Part shown: positions 29,601-40,970 of the stretch, in pieces
Numbering within the stretch: position 1 is the stretch's first letter
Layout of the letters: each line of letters opens with the position of its first letter
Origin: Morchella semilibera
Taxonomy: Eukaryota; Ascomycota; Pezizomycetes; Pezizales; Morchellaceae
Reading direction: 5' to 3'
DNA: 64,000 nt
NCBI GenBank assembly: GCA_009192285.1
Contig: CM018605.1
Coordinates: forward strand, 2,935,226-2,999,225
Translations under genes and position numbers: made by a program
The notes under the pieces: model-generated
Told to the model about the DNA's origin: nothing
Databases searched by the model: none
What the model saw: the letters and a program-made list of their open reading frames with translations, nothing else

Positions 29601-32433
29601 TGAGTTTGTTTCTCAAGGTATCATTATCGAATACCGAATCCAGGCACACTCCATTTCTTGTAGGGGAAAACATCTTTCTGTTTCGTCTATCGCCTAAAAA
29701 GCAGTACTCTCGGTTGAGACAGGAGATATCATCACGGACTCCTGAGACCCACGCCTCTAGGTCTCCCTCTGGCTTGGCTACCCCGAACGCCATATTAAGT
29801 AACATCCATGCATATTTAACGTGGTCTTGAATCATTTGCCTGAATTTAGTCATGCTGAGGTCTGATCCTTTGAAGCAGACAGTGTCCGATTCCAGGCCTT
29901 CTTTCAAGCTCCAGAACAGATCGGGTTGACTATATTCTAGCTTGCCAACCTGTAGTGCCCAGGCAAGGAGGTTACTCACTTCTGGAATTGCAGTCAAGCC
30001 AGTTGGCGTGAGATATTTATGGTGGAGCTTTATGAACCCTGGGAGTATCTCGTCGTCGACTCCTTTTGCCATTTCCCAAGCCCTTCGGAGAAATAATATT
30101 CTTCCATCATACTGGAGCCCTGCGAGATCTGTGGAAATGTGCTTTGCGGTTCTAAATATGTTCTCGACAGGATCGATACCCAATACACTAATCCCATGCA
30201 TGAATGGTGCTTTCATTAGGGCAGTTTCGGTAAAGGTCTGTGTCAGGAGGCTTATGCTAAACCCAAATACCAGTTTCTCTAGCCCCTCATGATCGATATG
30301 GAACTCAAACTCATCATCGCTTGCATCACCTGCGCTCGGTTGTTCTATCTCTCTCTCGATCTTGAAGAGCCATTCCTTTTGCTCGTTGGTGAATGTTATG
30401 AGCTTATCGTATGGAGATTTGCGAATGTAATCTCCCAACCAGAGGTGTACCAGATAAAGAACAACCTTCTTGAAAGCATCCGTATATCTCTTTTCGGTGT
30501 TCCCAAACCTTCTATCCCATGGCTTGACTGCGTACTCGACCGTACTAAAACTAGACATCCAGCGCCTAGTAGGTACCCCTGCCTTCCAGTCATAAATGTT
30601 CCTGCAGATTATGAACATATCGTTGAGAGCACAGGATACGGCAGAGAGTCCCTGATAGAGAGCCCCTCTCGGTACTTCCATTAGCTTGCGAACAACGCTG
30701 ATGTCGCAATCTCTAAAATGAACGAGCCATCCAGTTCTAGAAAGCCAGGGGGATACCTGATCCCTAGGCACCTCTCCGACCAGACCACCTTTGGACCTCA
30801 TGCAGAACTCGAGAAACTTTTTCTTTTCTTTTCTTCTCATTTCCTCGGTGATTGACCCCCTGTCAATTCTCATAGTACTATCGAGAACCACACTAAACCA
30901 CCTTCTCCCAAGTCCCAGAAAGAAGGACTGTACTTGGGCAGGAGAGTATCCCCCGGGCGTATGCCTAGGTGAACCCTGCAAATCGCCTTCCCTATCCCTT
31001 ATATGGCGCTGCATAACCTCTTTATTCCTCGATGCATATGGGCAAGCAAGGCATTTATAACCCTCATGTATTGCTAACGACTCAAAGGGGGCCCTTTCAG
31101 GAGTCTGCAAACTCACCTCATGTACTGGAAGGGGCTGTAAGTTGGCAAGGAATCGATGCACATCTACCCGATTTTTGTTGTACTTGTGGTGCGTAATTAA
31201 ATGTGACAAAATATGTCTCGGATCGAGCCCAGTCTTGCATTGGAAACATATCACCACTTTGTACTCTTGATTGTACTCGAGCCCCAGCCTGGCTCCCAGT
31301 CTCCGACCCTCAAGTTCACTCAGAGGTTCATCATCTTTTCCCATTGGCGGTATCGTCGATTCTTGACCGTCCTTGTCCGAGCTCAAAACAGCCTTCAATT
31401 TCCAGCTCGTTGAAGCATATAGTCTAGCCTCTTCAAAGGCCAAATCCACATCCATGCCTGTGAGAAACTCTCTTTCACTTCTCACACTTTCTTGCCGCGC
31501 CATAACCACCCCTGAGTCATGAGGGAAAAAATCATCCTCCTCGATGACGGCTGGGTTGATATGTTCGATCTCGGTGCGTGCAGCCTCTGCTATGAAAGCA
31601 TTAGATAGGTTCAACTACAAAGCATCAGGGCCTTACGATCAAAATAATGCCTAACATCACTCTGCATACACAAATCCCCTAAATCGACATCTGTAATATG
31701 CTCCCCGAGTAGATCACTCATACTCTCCCTTGGCTCCATGTTAATATCGGCAACACTAGAAGCCAACTGTGGCTGTGTACTAGTACCCCCAGCTATATCC
31801 CCACTGCTACTTGGACGGGCGGCAGCCATTGGAGACACAAGAAATGGTACTTCACTGTTTTGGGTGGCTGTTCCGGGGATCTGATTCTCACTACCTATTG
31901 CAAGCTGCGGATCAACCGGAACCATAGGTCCTGTGGGCTCAATGGTATTTGACTCGGTATCGAGGTCACTTCCGTCACCAGTAATCTGTTCCACAGTCTT
32001 AGGTTCTACCCTTACCCCCTCTGTTCTTGGTCTTCTCTTCTTCGCATTAGTTACATGGTTCTCCCCAACACGGAGAGTTGGCTGAGCCCCCACGTTTACC
32101 AACAGAGGATTTTTTGAGCCTCGTGCATGTGCTAGGGTCGTAGCATCATGGTTTGTCTCTCTCTGAGCAACATGTCTGCGCATATACTCCGGCTTGGCAC
32201 TGGAGTAGCCACACTGGCATCGGAATAATCCAGTCACCGCATCCCGGATAAAATTCACTAAATCACCATCCCAACTACGAGCCTCTACACTTCCTTGATG
32301 TACCTCCTAAACAACGGATTAGACCCATTTCTGTAAGCTACTATTTAAACCAACATACCCTCTTGTGGCTCAAGAGCTTTGAACTATTGTCAAACCTTAG
32401 TTGGCATTGGCCACATTCATGATAAGCTGGCAT
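26626..32433 (-). CDS. Telomere-linked RecQ-type helicase with zinc fingers and a tyrosine-recombinase-like region
   Basis: Three-exon model: 32433-32359, 32306-31637, 31589-26626, about 1,902 residues. The first exon starts ATG CCA. Classical C2H2 finger: C7-x2-C10-x12-H23-x4-H28, completed across intron 1. Further finger-like segments: CQCGYSSAKPEYMRRH (about 54-70), CFQCKTGLDPRHILSHLITH (about 361-380, OrsD/DUF3505-like) and CLACPYASRNKEVMQRH (about 430-446). Residues about 900-1130 resemble a tyrosine recombinase: PARASEI, KGLTKSGHSKFIPRFLP, DSYRHLAIS, QAGHTTAVANRIYAV. The RecQ helicase follows: PTGGGKS (about 1237), VVDEAHM (about 1326), QGSGRAGRDGKP (about 1502), and a zinc module C...GEYFDGSGLRC..CDNC (about 1545-1572). 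A Cys-rich block (GACGYCW ... CCFRCLLPQHLC) lies near the C-terminus. The type and position fit fungal telomere-linked helicases. The recombinase role is inferred. Confidence 0.85.
31590..31636 (-). other. Helicase gene intron 2 (predicted)
   Basis: In the sense direction it begins GTAAGG and ends TTTCATAG, 47 nt, with branch word CTAAT 15 nt before the acceptor. It removes both the TGA that closes the upstream frame and the TAG just before the long frame. A CAG acceptor 3 nt further on would also keep the frame. Confidence 0.75.
32307..32358 (-). other. Helicase gene intron 1 (predicted)
   Basis: In the sense direction it begins GTATGT, has branch word TCTAAT and ends TTGTTTAG, 52 nt. Joining the exons completes a C2H2 finger, C-x2-C-x12-H-x4-H, whose last His lies in exon 2. 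The domain therefore supports the splice independently. Confidence 0.8.
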
Positions 32434-32946
32434 TTTCTGTATCCATATCGTCAATTTTCTGTGCATTCTGTTCCCTATGTTTATTAGTTGGACTCACGTT
32501 TCTTGATAACCCTCGTGTTCTTTCCCCTGGTCTCCGAATCCAGCCTTGCTGGGATATGGCTGTATGTTGAGGGTTCGTTTATGTTGGTGAATCGTGCCAC
32601 AGAATCACCGGGTACATCTACCGTGGCCACATATCCCGCAACCAAATGACAACATACTCATCAGACTATTGACAACATATCAAACTGGCTCTGGCAACCA
32701 ACTTCCCTGCTCGCGAAATGGTACTTCTCAAGGGCACAGGTTTCCTGGTTGAAAGGACTTGCCAACTTCAGATTTAGGATGAATTGTTGTGGAATACTCG
32801 AGAATAAGGTTGTTATTTAGAAAACACCACATCACAATATCCTGATCCACCAAGCCTATAACTTCTTGTAAGAAATCCACAATCGCTCCCAATCCCAGAC
32901 TAATTACAGCCACAAAAAATCACCCTCCTACAGGCAAACACCCGAT
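32434..32946. other. Divergent upstream region
   Basis: About 510 bp lie between the start of the helicase gene (minus) and the next plus-strand frame. It could act as a shared promoter. I see no strong TATA box or repeat. Confidence 0.4.
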
Positions 32947-33377
32947 ATGCGCAAGACCGCCCACACCCGTGATAGGGACCAGACAGCTATCTCCGATTAT
33001 CTCACTAAAACTATCACCGAGAGAGTTAGCCCATTCGCAGTTGGTGGGCCTCGAGTCACTCTTGTACCTCCAATGACTAGCAGCCATGCCAAACAACTTG
33101 CAAAGAAAAAGTATAAGAACATGCCTTTCCGAGGCACAACTCCGAGCCAAGAAGAGACTTTGCGCAAGCTGCACAAGAATTTGGAAAAGAGTATGGTTAA
33201 GCAGAGCGATAACAAGGCCGTTTGAAGATTCAACTCAAAGAGAAAGCAAAATCAAAGCTTCGTGAACTGAAAGGAAAGCAATCCGAAGGACACGCTTCAC
33301 TCGCCAAGTTTGTTTTTAGGCCTAGCTCTTCTACAGCACCCGATAAAAATGGTTGTGGAGCGCCGACACTTGGATGA
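32947..33377 (+). pseudogene. Small Lys-rich protein, interrupted by one frameshift
   Basis: The ATG at 32947 opens 92 codons, ending TGA at 33225. In the next frame, without a gap, a Lys-rich helical stretch continues for 50 codons (KIQLKEKAKSKLREL ...) to TGA at 33377. A single lost T in GTTTG at about 33219-33223 would explain the break, and it would restore Leu at the join. The N-terminal part contains DQTAISDYLTK, close to a PCNA-interacting PIP box (Q-x-x-h-x-x-a-a) but with Leu as the last position. The rest is basic with heptad-like spacing. I do not recognise a family. It is divergent from the helicase gene. It could be an intact gene if the base is an assembly error. Confidence 0.45.
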
Positions 33378-33527
33378 GTGTCACAAAAAATACACCCGAT
33401 GATTTAGCTAGCTTAATAAGTTACCTTGCTGCTTTTTGAATAGTTCAACGCTGGAAGACTTACTTTGCCCCACACGCTTGGTCACTTGTCTGATCGTAGC
33501 ATCTTGTGGCTCATAATTCTTGCAGAA

Positions 33528-33854
33528 TTAGTAATTTATTGCTATAGTAAGACTTGGCCACTCAATACCTTGACCTTCCTCATGGACGCGGACTCCGTGA
33601 CTCTCCAGGAACAGAGATTGGTACCAGTCCCTATCGATTAAAGCCATCCGGAAATCCTCAGACATAGTAGCGAGCTCTGTTTTCATCAAGGTATTATCTT
33701 TCCGGAGTTGCATCATATCTTTAATCTGCTCTTGCATACCTTTCAAATCGGCCTGCAGACGTTTGATCTCCTCTTTTTGTAATCTCCTAATAAGCTCGGA
33801 ATCATGAAGCTTCCTGCGTAGCTTGCCAAATCTTTTCTTTAATGTGTCTTTCAT
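33528..33854 (-). CDS. Small coiled-coil protein, unrecognised
   Basis: 108 codons from ATG at 33854. The first 75 residues are strongly helical and charged with a coiled-coil pattern (LIRRLQKEEIKRLQADLKG, MQEQIKDMMQLRKDN). They are followed by a less charged tail (WYQSLFLESHGVRVHEE). No domain is recognised. The frame is also open for nine codons before the ATG. It may form one transcript with the preceding frame at 33865-34077, but I found no good intron between them. Confidence 0.45.
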   Translation of the reverse strand: MKDTLKKRFGKLRRKLHDSELIRRLQKEEIKRLQADLKGMQEQIKDMMQLRKDNTLMKTELATMSEDFRMALIDRDWYQSLFLESHGVRVHEEGQGIEWPSLTIAINY

Positions 33855-33864
33855 ATATGTAGCG

Positions 33865-34077
33865 TCAGGTGCAGGCGTGGTTCAAGTTTAAAGCGAGTTG
33901 GATAGTTTTGACAAGTGTGAGGTCGATGGTGGGGGTGTGGGGTGGGGTACAGGGTCTCGAGAAGTCCACTTGTAGTAAAAGCCACGTATGTTCCTGGGTT
34001 TCGGGACTTTCACTGACAAATTTCTTGGCAGAGGCGTAATCGATAAGGACGAATCCATCATGAGTAGATTTTAGCAT
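33865..34077 (-). CDS. Short open frame before the coiled-coil gene
   Basis: 70 codons (MLKSTHDGFVLIDYASAKKF ...). Composition is protein-like, with a Pro/Thr-rich stretch. It stops 10 nt before the next ATG. It could be the N-terminal part of the same gene disrupted by a stop, or a separate peptide. No homology is recognised. Confidence 0.3.
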   Translation of the reverse strand: MLKSTHDGFVLIDYASAKKFVSESPETQEHTWLLLQVDFSRPCTPPHTPTIDLTLVKTIQLALNLNHACT

Positions 34078-34080
34078 AGC

Positions 34081-37000
34081 TGAAGGGACTTGTGCCTAGG
34101 CGCATTCTTCAAAGCAGCCCAATGGTTCGCCCTTCCTTTATTTCTTCTTCTTTTACCACCCCCATCTCGCTTCCACCCATCATGTTATCCTAACTGTGGT
34201 TTGAATTAAATCATAGGGCATTAAAAAATTACCTGTATGATATAGGGATAAAGCCTATTCGCTATATCCTATGGCGTTCTAGTGTCCCTGCAGTCCTGTA
34301 TCAAGTGGGACCGGTGGGGCTTTCTCTGATTCTACAATCAAGTGTAATAAATACTCTATGTTTTAACTGTGCTCACGAGATGTATAATGTATTATATTTT
34401 ATATACTGTTATCCCATCGCTCGACCAAAGACTAACATTGCCTAGTGGGATTTTTTTTCAAAGTACCTTAAATAAAAATTCTATACCTATCTCGTACTTG
34501 GGGCTCCTGCTAAATCAAAAACATGATAGCTAAGTTTTCTATAATCATGTGCTATCACTCGCCTCTGCTTGCATCGCTCAGGCCTTTTTTTCTTTCTTCT
34601 TTCTTTTTTACTCTCCTTAATGGTTCGTGGGATGTGAGAGCTACTATATGTATTCTATTACAATTTTTCCTCATGTTATTCACGACGGAGTAACTTTGTT
34701 CGTATTCTGATCACAAATCATCACTCGGTCCAATATTCACACTTGCCCAAGACATATTATCACTTTTGATGCCTAGCTCTAATATGTTAGGTTAGTTCCT
34801 ACCTTTGATACCGTTATAGTGTCCAGAACATAGTTTCTTTTAATTTCTTGAACTATCAATCAATCCCTTTATTCGTAAACATCATATATCACTCGACTTG
34901 CTTTGGCCGAACCATTTTTGTGCGTTATCTTAAGCGGGAGTGTCCGGAATGCGCTGTAGTTATCTTTCTATGATTACCATATGTGATTAAATATTGTATC
35001 CGGTTTAGGGTTGGATCAGTACTAAGACCAAACTGTACATTAGTTATGCAACAGAGAGCAGTCTTGCCCGATCAATACCAGGGGAAATCATGCTCGACTA
35101 ACTTCATTACTCGCACGCTATTGGTGTCTTTATATATACTATCAGGAATTGTAGTTTATCTATACTCCTGAGCTATTACTGGGACTTGATAAAGTATCAA
35201 TTGAGAGGTATCCCCAAGAAAAGCCCCAGACTCCCCAAATAAACAATCTGAGATAAATACCGTATCTGTACTGTGTTTCGACTCATCATCTGTGCCAAAA
35301 GTTTCACTCTCTTATAAACTCCGCCATTCTGCCCGAAACAGTCGAGAGCTTGTGTTCTTTCCCCAAGATATCGGACATGATACATCGGTCCGCCGTACAG
35401 GGTCGAGGGCGCACCACACACTGGTGTAGGACACCGCTGCTAGTCACTTCACTGGACCCTTGCACTGAGAAACACAAACCCCGTTCCACCTCATTCTGAA
35501 GAATCAAGGTCCGCAGCCATTCGGTGTGAGATTCTTTGAGATAAGTTCCACAGCGGGTCTCGGTGTCCACGCCGTTCTCTGCCTCTTATTCATGGGAACT
35601 GGACTTTTTATTCGAAATAATCATCTATCACTCGACCTTCTTGAAATATTCCCCCGTTCCTAGTTTGTGATGGCTCTCCCCAACAGTCTCCAATACATGA
35701 TATCTATCCACTATGATTAATCCCGTTTTTTAACTTTAAATAAGTGTCTTCTTACCCCCGATCTGTGCCGACAACCTCACAAGCTGTTTCGCGGCGGGGC
35801 CTTTGCTCCTCCAACACCTGAGCTATGACAACCTCCCGTAATGCTCCGGTCTACTCTGATTTCTGTTATGTTTTTCCAGTTACCTCAGTCACGAGCCATC
35901 ACTCGGCTCTGATTAAACTCCCCTTATGAATATCTCTGAGGGTTTACCTCAGCTAGAAGCCCTTTATATCATTATGCTGCTGAACTGAAGGCGATATATT
36001 CCCCTCGCGGCACGACGTTCGACTTGATTCCTTTACTTATTTCCTAATCACGAGCTATCACTCGGCTAGGCTGGAGCATTCCCGAGTACTCCACAAGCTT
36101 GAGACCCAAGAGTTAGGCGCTCTATACTAGTTCGGGCTATGATTGTTAGGCTCTTGTCACACTGTCTGAAACGTTGAGTTTTAGTTTTTAATCATGCGCC
36201 ATCACTCGGCTCGAACCGTATCTTCTTAAAAGCATTATCTCAACCCGATGGGTTGAGAGGTGTTTAAAGTGTGCTCCCTGATTCACTTGTAGACCTATTG
36301 AGACGCATCTACCCATCGATCCTTCTTGCAGTGAATCGTTTTGATTCTCGGTCACGAGTCATCACTCGGCAGCTATATTTCTGAGTAAAAGAGATTCATC
36401 TTAGGATTCAGGTATATACCTCGTTCTACCTAGATTATAATCTGTTTATGTCTGTCATCAAATCCAAAGGAAATTATAGGAGGCCGATTTATAATAGCAG
36501 ATGTATCAATTGTCGCGAAATGACTCTGTCAGTTCAAGATTCCAACTATTCCGTCTTAAGGTTTGTCACCATTCTCTTAGCAGTTGGGTGGAGAGCTCAG
36601 TATTTGTCACCCCTGTGTAGGGGCCTATGGTGAAGATCAACATACTGAAGTAGTATATCTACTTAGAGTTTTTACATCGTTGGTAGTGTGGAATGTATGC
36701 TGTATATGATGAGCGGAATATCTATTGTTATTCTAGCGGGGATTTCCAAGATATCAATTCTCTATATTCCTTGCGCCCTCCCCTGCTCTGCCACCTTGTG
36801 GGGCCTGGCACTCGTATAATCTCGTGGTAGGTTTATCTATTGTCATGTGGGAACCCTTAGATTTAAAACAAATGTGTACCCTCCGCCCTTGGAGAGCAAG
36901 ACCTTGTCAAAACCGTAATCTCGATCCTTGAGAACATATGATAGATATCCGGGAAGGGAAAAGTTTGAACCCTTCGTACATTATGAATGTATAATATTGT

Positions 37001-37820
37001 AAGTATCCACATAGATATTTGTCTGACACGTTCAGACGAGATGATGCGCTGACCCGCCCAAACTTAACCTCAGCCCAGCTCAACCCAATTATAGATGCGC
37101 TTATCTCACCTAATACTAACCAGGCCACAATGATGTTGTTATTCGCCGGCCAGGCTACACTCTCAAGGCAACTTTGATTATCCGAGCGTTCCTCGAACGG
37201 GCGCAGTTACCCACGAATCCAGAGTGAATTTTTCGGGGCGCTCAGTGTAGGATATTTTGGAGGATAAATGTAGCGGAATACAATAGTCTGGTCAATTAGC
37301 CCCAGATCATAATGCCGGGGTTCGGTGGCTAGGTTAGGTGGTGGGCATTAGGTAGGTTATCTGGGGACTTTGTCTCGAGAATCATGGAAAAAAAAAACGA
37401 GATAAGATAAGACTGGTCAAAGATGTCTCGAGACTTGTCTCGGCTTTTTCGATAGATTATTTGATAAATAGATATTTTAAACTCTGAACCATATTAGGGT
37501 TTTGTAACAGACCCCCCACTCTGGCGCCAGAGTCACAGTACCATGAAGTCTCGAGACTTTGTCGAGACCGTGACCTTGTGTTCAGACATTCAAGACAAGG
37601 ATGGGGGGATGCAGGGCGGGGCGGTGCCGGCCCAAGTCTTGTCGCGTCTCGTCTCGTGCTAATTAATAGTCAGGTCTCATGCAAGATTACCCTCACTCAC
37701 TATGAATGTCAGTCTCCCGCTGTCCTGTCTCAGCTAGCAAGATCGGAAAAGGCGGCTCATTTTTGGTTAGCGTCTAGGAAATCTTGACCATTTATAATCA
37801 TAATCTATCACTCGATCCTG
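34081..37820 (+). repeat. Gene-free interval with repeated TCACGAGCCATCACTCGGC motif
   Basis: There is no convincing gene. The core ATCACTCG occurs, always in the same orientation, at 34554, 34720, 34888, 35627, 35898, 36057, 36201, 36361 and 37807. The best copies extend to TCACGAGCCATCACTCGGCT. Several successive spacings fall between 144 and 168 bp. The sequence between copies looks unrelated, so this is a spaced motif and not a tandem repeat. Two more copies lie at 40298 and 44927. Confidence 0.65.
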
Positions 37821-40616
37821 GTTTCCCGAGCAAACATCTGCTCATCATGCCCGCCACATGGAATTTTGACAGCCTGGTGGGAATCATTCAGTACACTGTG
37901 GGAGATTCAGATATATATATATTACAAACCGTCAATTCTAGGAGGTTTTGATATTTTACTCACTTCAGGGCGTCTTACCCGCCGCCTGTCCCTTGGAAGG
38001 ATAAATCTTATCAAATTCCGAGTTCCCTCCTTCGGTGTGGTAATTGTTTGAAACATTGGAATGGCTCTATTACCATATACCGTAACAAGCAATAAAATTC
38101 CTTTGCTGAGTGGTGGGGTGCACGGTATAGCCGATAGTTGGTAGAGTCGTAGTGAAGGCGGGGAGAGGTCCCCGGGTGCGGGTGAAGGTACTATTCTCAT
38201 AGCCTGAGTGTTAGTATCATTAAGATTTAGGGATACTCTCCCGAAAAAAAAAAGTCAGTTAACGATTTGGGTGGCAACCGCACCAAAAATATCAATAGGC
38301 CTTAACTTTTGGCGAGTAGTAGAGTATATTTTCTCTTTTGCATGTTTATGTATGAAATATGTCTCGGTAAACATATGATATGTGACCCAGAAAGAAAATA
38401 GCGAATAAAAGCATTGTCACTAGGCTGGGGGTTTGGAAATTCGCTGGGTGCTATGAGACACAAAGTAGGCTTCCCTCTCTCCTATTTTATTTCGCTAGGG
38501 ATACACCGCTTACTCATGTGCAAGTACTTACTACACTCACTACGGAAAAAAAAATATCTTGAAGGATTTTCGCAACGCATTGTGTCATGTCACAAATATT
38601 TCGTCGCAAGAATGTGCTTCATCCTCGATTCAAAGACATACACCGCGCAATGTCCCTTTTTTCCTGTGGTCCAACAGCGCCTTGTAATCTTAGAGTGGTT
38701 TCTGTTTTTATCCGCTGAAACTTTAAATATAACTAGTGCTGGCTATAACCCCACAAACTCCTGACGGATCATAGTCTTGCGGGTCTATAATAAACTGACC
38801 GAAGGTGTAACAGCTTATGTTGCTCACTGATCTGCTCCTCTGTGGAATAACAATCCTAACCCATTAGGATGCATGCGTAATCCTAGTTCGCGTGGGGATT
38901 CGGCCGACACCTACCTCTCCTGGCGGGTCTTTGATCACTAGGTAGGAGGTATTTGAAGTATTGTTTTCCTCAAGGTGTCCGAGACCCGCTCCACGGGTTA
39001 TGGTTCCTGGTGGTGTTTGTGCCTATTGGAGAGGTATCCAGGCAAGAGCTTATCACGATCTCTGGCTGGGTCCATCAAAATCTAGTTGGACAATACGATC
39101 GCCCTGATATCCTTCCGCCCCCCGGAGTTTCGATTCCGGCTAGGAAGAGGTGTGTATCTGAGCCATTCGGTGAAGTTTGACCCGCAGAATTCGCCTTGGC
39201 CCGGACTTGCCACATCTAAATACCGGAATGGTGGATTATTTGAGAATCAATGGTAGGTCCACGGATATGATGTTTGGGCGTACCTAGGATACAACTTAGT
39301 TGGTTTGGTGACACCTGCGTTAATTAGCACAACGCATTGGAACATGTATATAGACGGACCTTAATCAAATAGTTTCGCTTGAGTTGAAGAAATGTCCAGC
39401 CCGGGGGGGGGGGGCAAATTCGTCCCACAACTGCTGGAGATGGTGGCATTGATATTATGACGTCAGAGTTGTAAATCTGGTTGCTCTGTAGAAATAGAGC
39501 TAAGCCTTGTTGTAGTTAGCCTAGCTGCCGTTACTATCACCACCTCCCTGGTAAATCTTTTTCCATATCAAAAAACATCTCATCAATATTTGACCTCTTG
39601 GGACCAAACTTTCCCACTGTGGCAGCGCCTCTTCACTTTATTGACGGTTTTGTCTAGCGGTCTAGAATATTACATCCTCTTTGTGCTTTCCAGCTACATC
39701 TACTCGGTAAGTTCTATCTGACCTATGCATAATTCTTTATTGCTTTAATTTGTCCTTCCTATAATTATCATCGCGCCAATGGCTAATTGTTCTTCGCCTT
39801 CCCTAGTCCGTTGGCCTATAACTACCTTCAGCCCGCCGCAGTTTCAGCTTACGTAGATACCTGTTGACATTCCGGCAGCACCCACGAAAGCATCTGCCCT
39901 ACCAAACAGCTTGTCAGTGAGAGTCTTTACAGTATTCCTTGTGCCCCGCAGTCATATGTTAGCAACGAAAACGTTGGATATAGTTAGGGTTAGGTTTATA
40001 ATTAACCGTTTCCCAAAACATTTACCTTCTATGCAACCGCCTGTGCTCAGCTGGCCAAAGATCTGTTCAAGCTGGTCTATGGAAGGTGCTTTAGTTCTTG
40101 GGTTGGTAAAAGCACACCACTGTTTTTCGGTTTTCTATCAGGTTCGCAACATTCGAGCCCAAACTATGGTACCGATAAGAGTCATGGTAGTGTTAGCAGA
40201 CCCGATGCGTAGTGTTTTTGCAGTTTTTTCTAGTCCTCCATTTTTCCAGAACAATAGGTAACGCGCCGGAACATAGATATCTATTGGGTCATGAGACATC
40301 ACTCGGTTTACTATGAATTTCCGCAAAAGTACGGACTATTAATTTATTCATTTATAGTTAATATATACATTTAACCCGTAGGCTCTGGCAACCGCCCCCT
40401 CCCCTTTTCCGGAGGTGGTATGATCCTCCTCGTCGATAAAGAAAATAGAAACCAAGAACATACGAAAAATAAGTATGTAAAACTAAAGACAGCCCTTTCC
40501 GCTTCTTCGGCACTGGCCGGTCCGGCACCCTCACCGTCTAGGACCTCAGTCAGTTAGATAAGCCACTCTCCCTGCCACTTCCCCAATAATACATTCCCTT
40601 CCCAGTCCGCCCCACC
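37821..40616. other. Gene-free subtelomeric interval
   Basis: Only short open frames without domain features. Notable are a G12 run at 39403-39414, a telomere-like TAGTTAGGGTTAGG at 39981-39994 and one spaced-motif copy at 40298. A GTTTCGATTCC word at about 39125 resembles a tRNA B box but is not part of a tRNA fold. Confidence 0.4.
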
Positions 40617-40970
40617 CTATTGCATGTTTCTTTGACTTCCCCTAGGTGGGTCCATGTTGTAGGCAGCCCACGAACAACACTTAAATGTTGGTCTGATGCC
40701 TAGGCAAGCGAAGAACTCTTCCTGTACCGAATTGTAGCCTACAGTCATGGTTACTTCAAGGTAAAATTCTCCTTGCGCTGGGAAGGCGACGTTCAATAAG
40801 TTCCCAGGCACAGCAAAACCCATCACAATTCCGCCCCTCGGAATTCCACTCCTACAGGAACAAACAATTTGGGGGATTTTGTTTTCAAATGAACCCTTGG
40901 TAGATTGGTTTGCCAGTTGATGAATTGCCCCATTTCCGATATAAGATTTGTCCGTTGCTTGCCTGGACAC
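40617..40970 (-). CDS. Unrecognised 117-codon open frame, doubtful
   Basis: An uninterrupted frame whose middle (NVAFPAQGEFYLEVTMTVGY) has protein-like composition. No family is recognised. It overlaps the left arm of an inverted repeat (40659-40679), so it may belong to a small element or be a chance frame. Confidence 0.2.
   Translation of the reverse strand: MSRQATDKSYIGNGAIHQLANQSTKGSFENKIPQIVCSCRSGIPRGGIVMGFAVPGNLLNVAFPAQGEFYLEVTMTVGYNSVQEEFFACLGIRPTFKCCSWAAYNMDPPRGSQRNMQ

Noticed and set aside
26626-31614. Helicase as a single-exon gene starting at 31614
   Set aside because: That start is TTG directly after a stop. Two good introns and a completed zinc finger give a start at 32433.
33840-34077. 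Intron joining the 70-codon frame to the coiled-coil gene
   Set aside because: A CTGAC branch word and AG exist on the 3' side, but no acceptable GT donor is present in the upstream frame.
39060-39160. Possible tRNA with B box GTTTCGATTCC
   Set aside because: The T-arm loop would have eight bases, and no acceptor stem, D-arm or anticodon arm can be formed.
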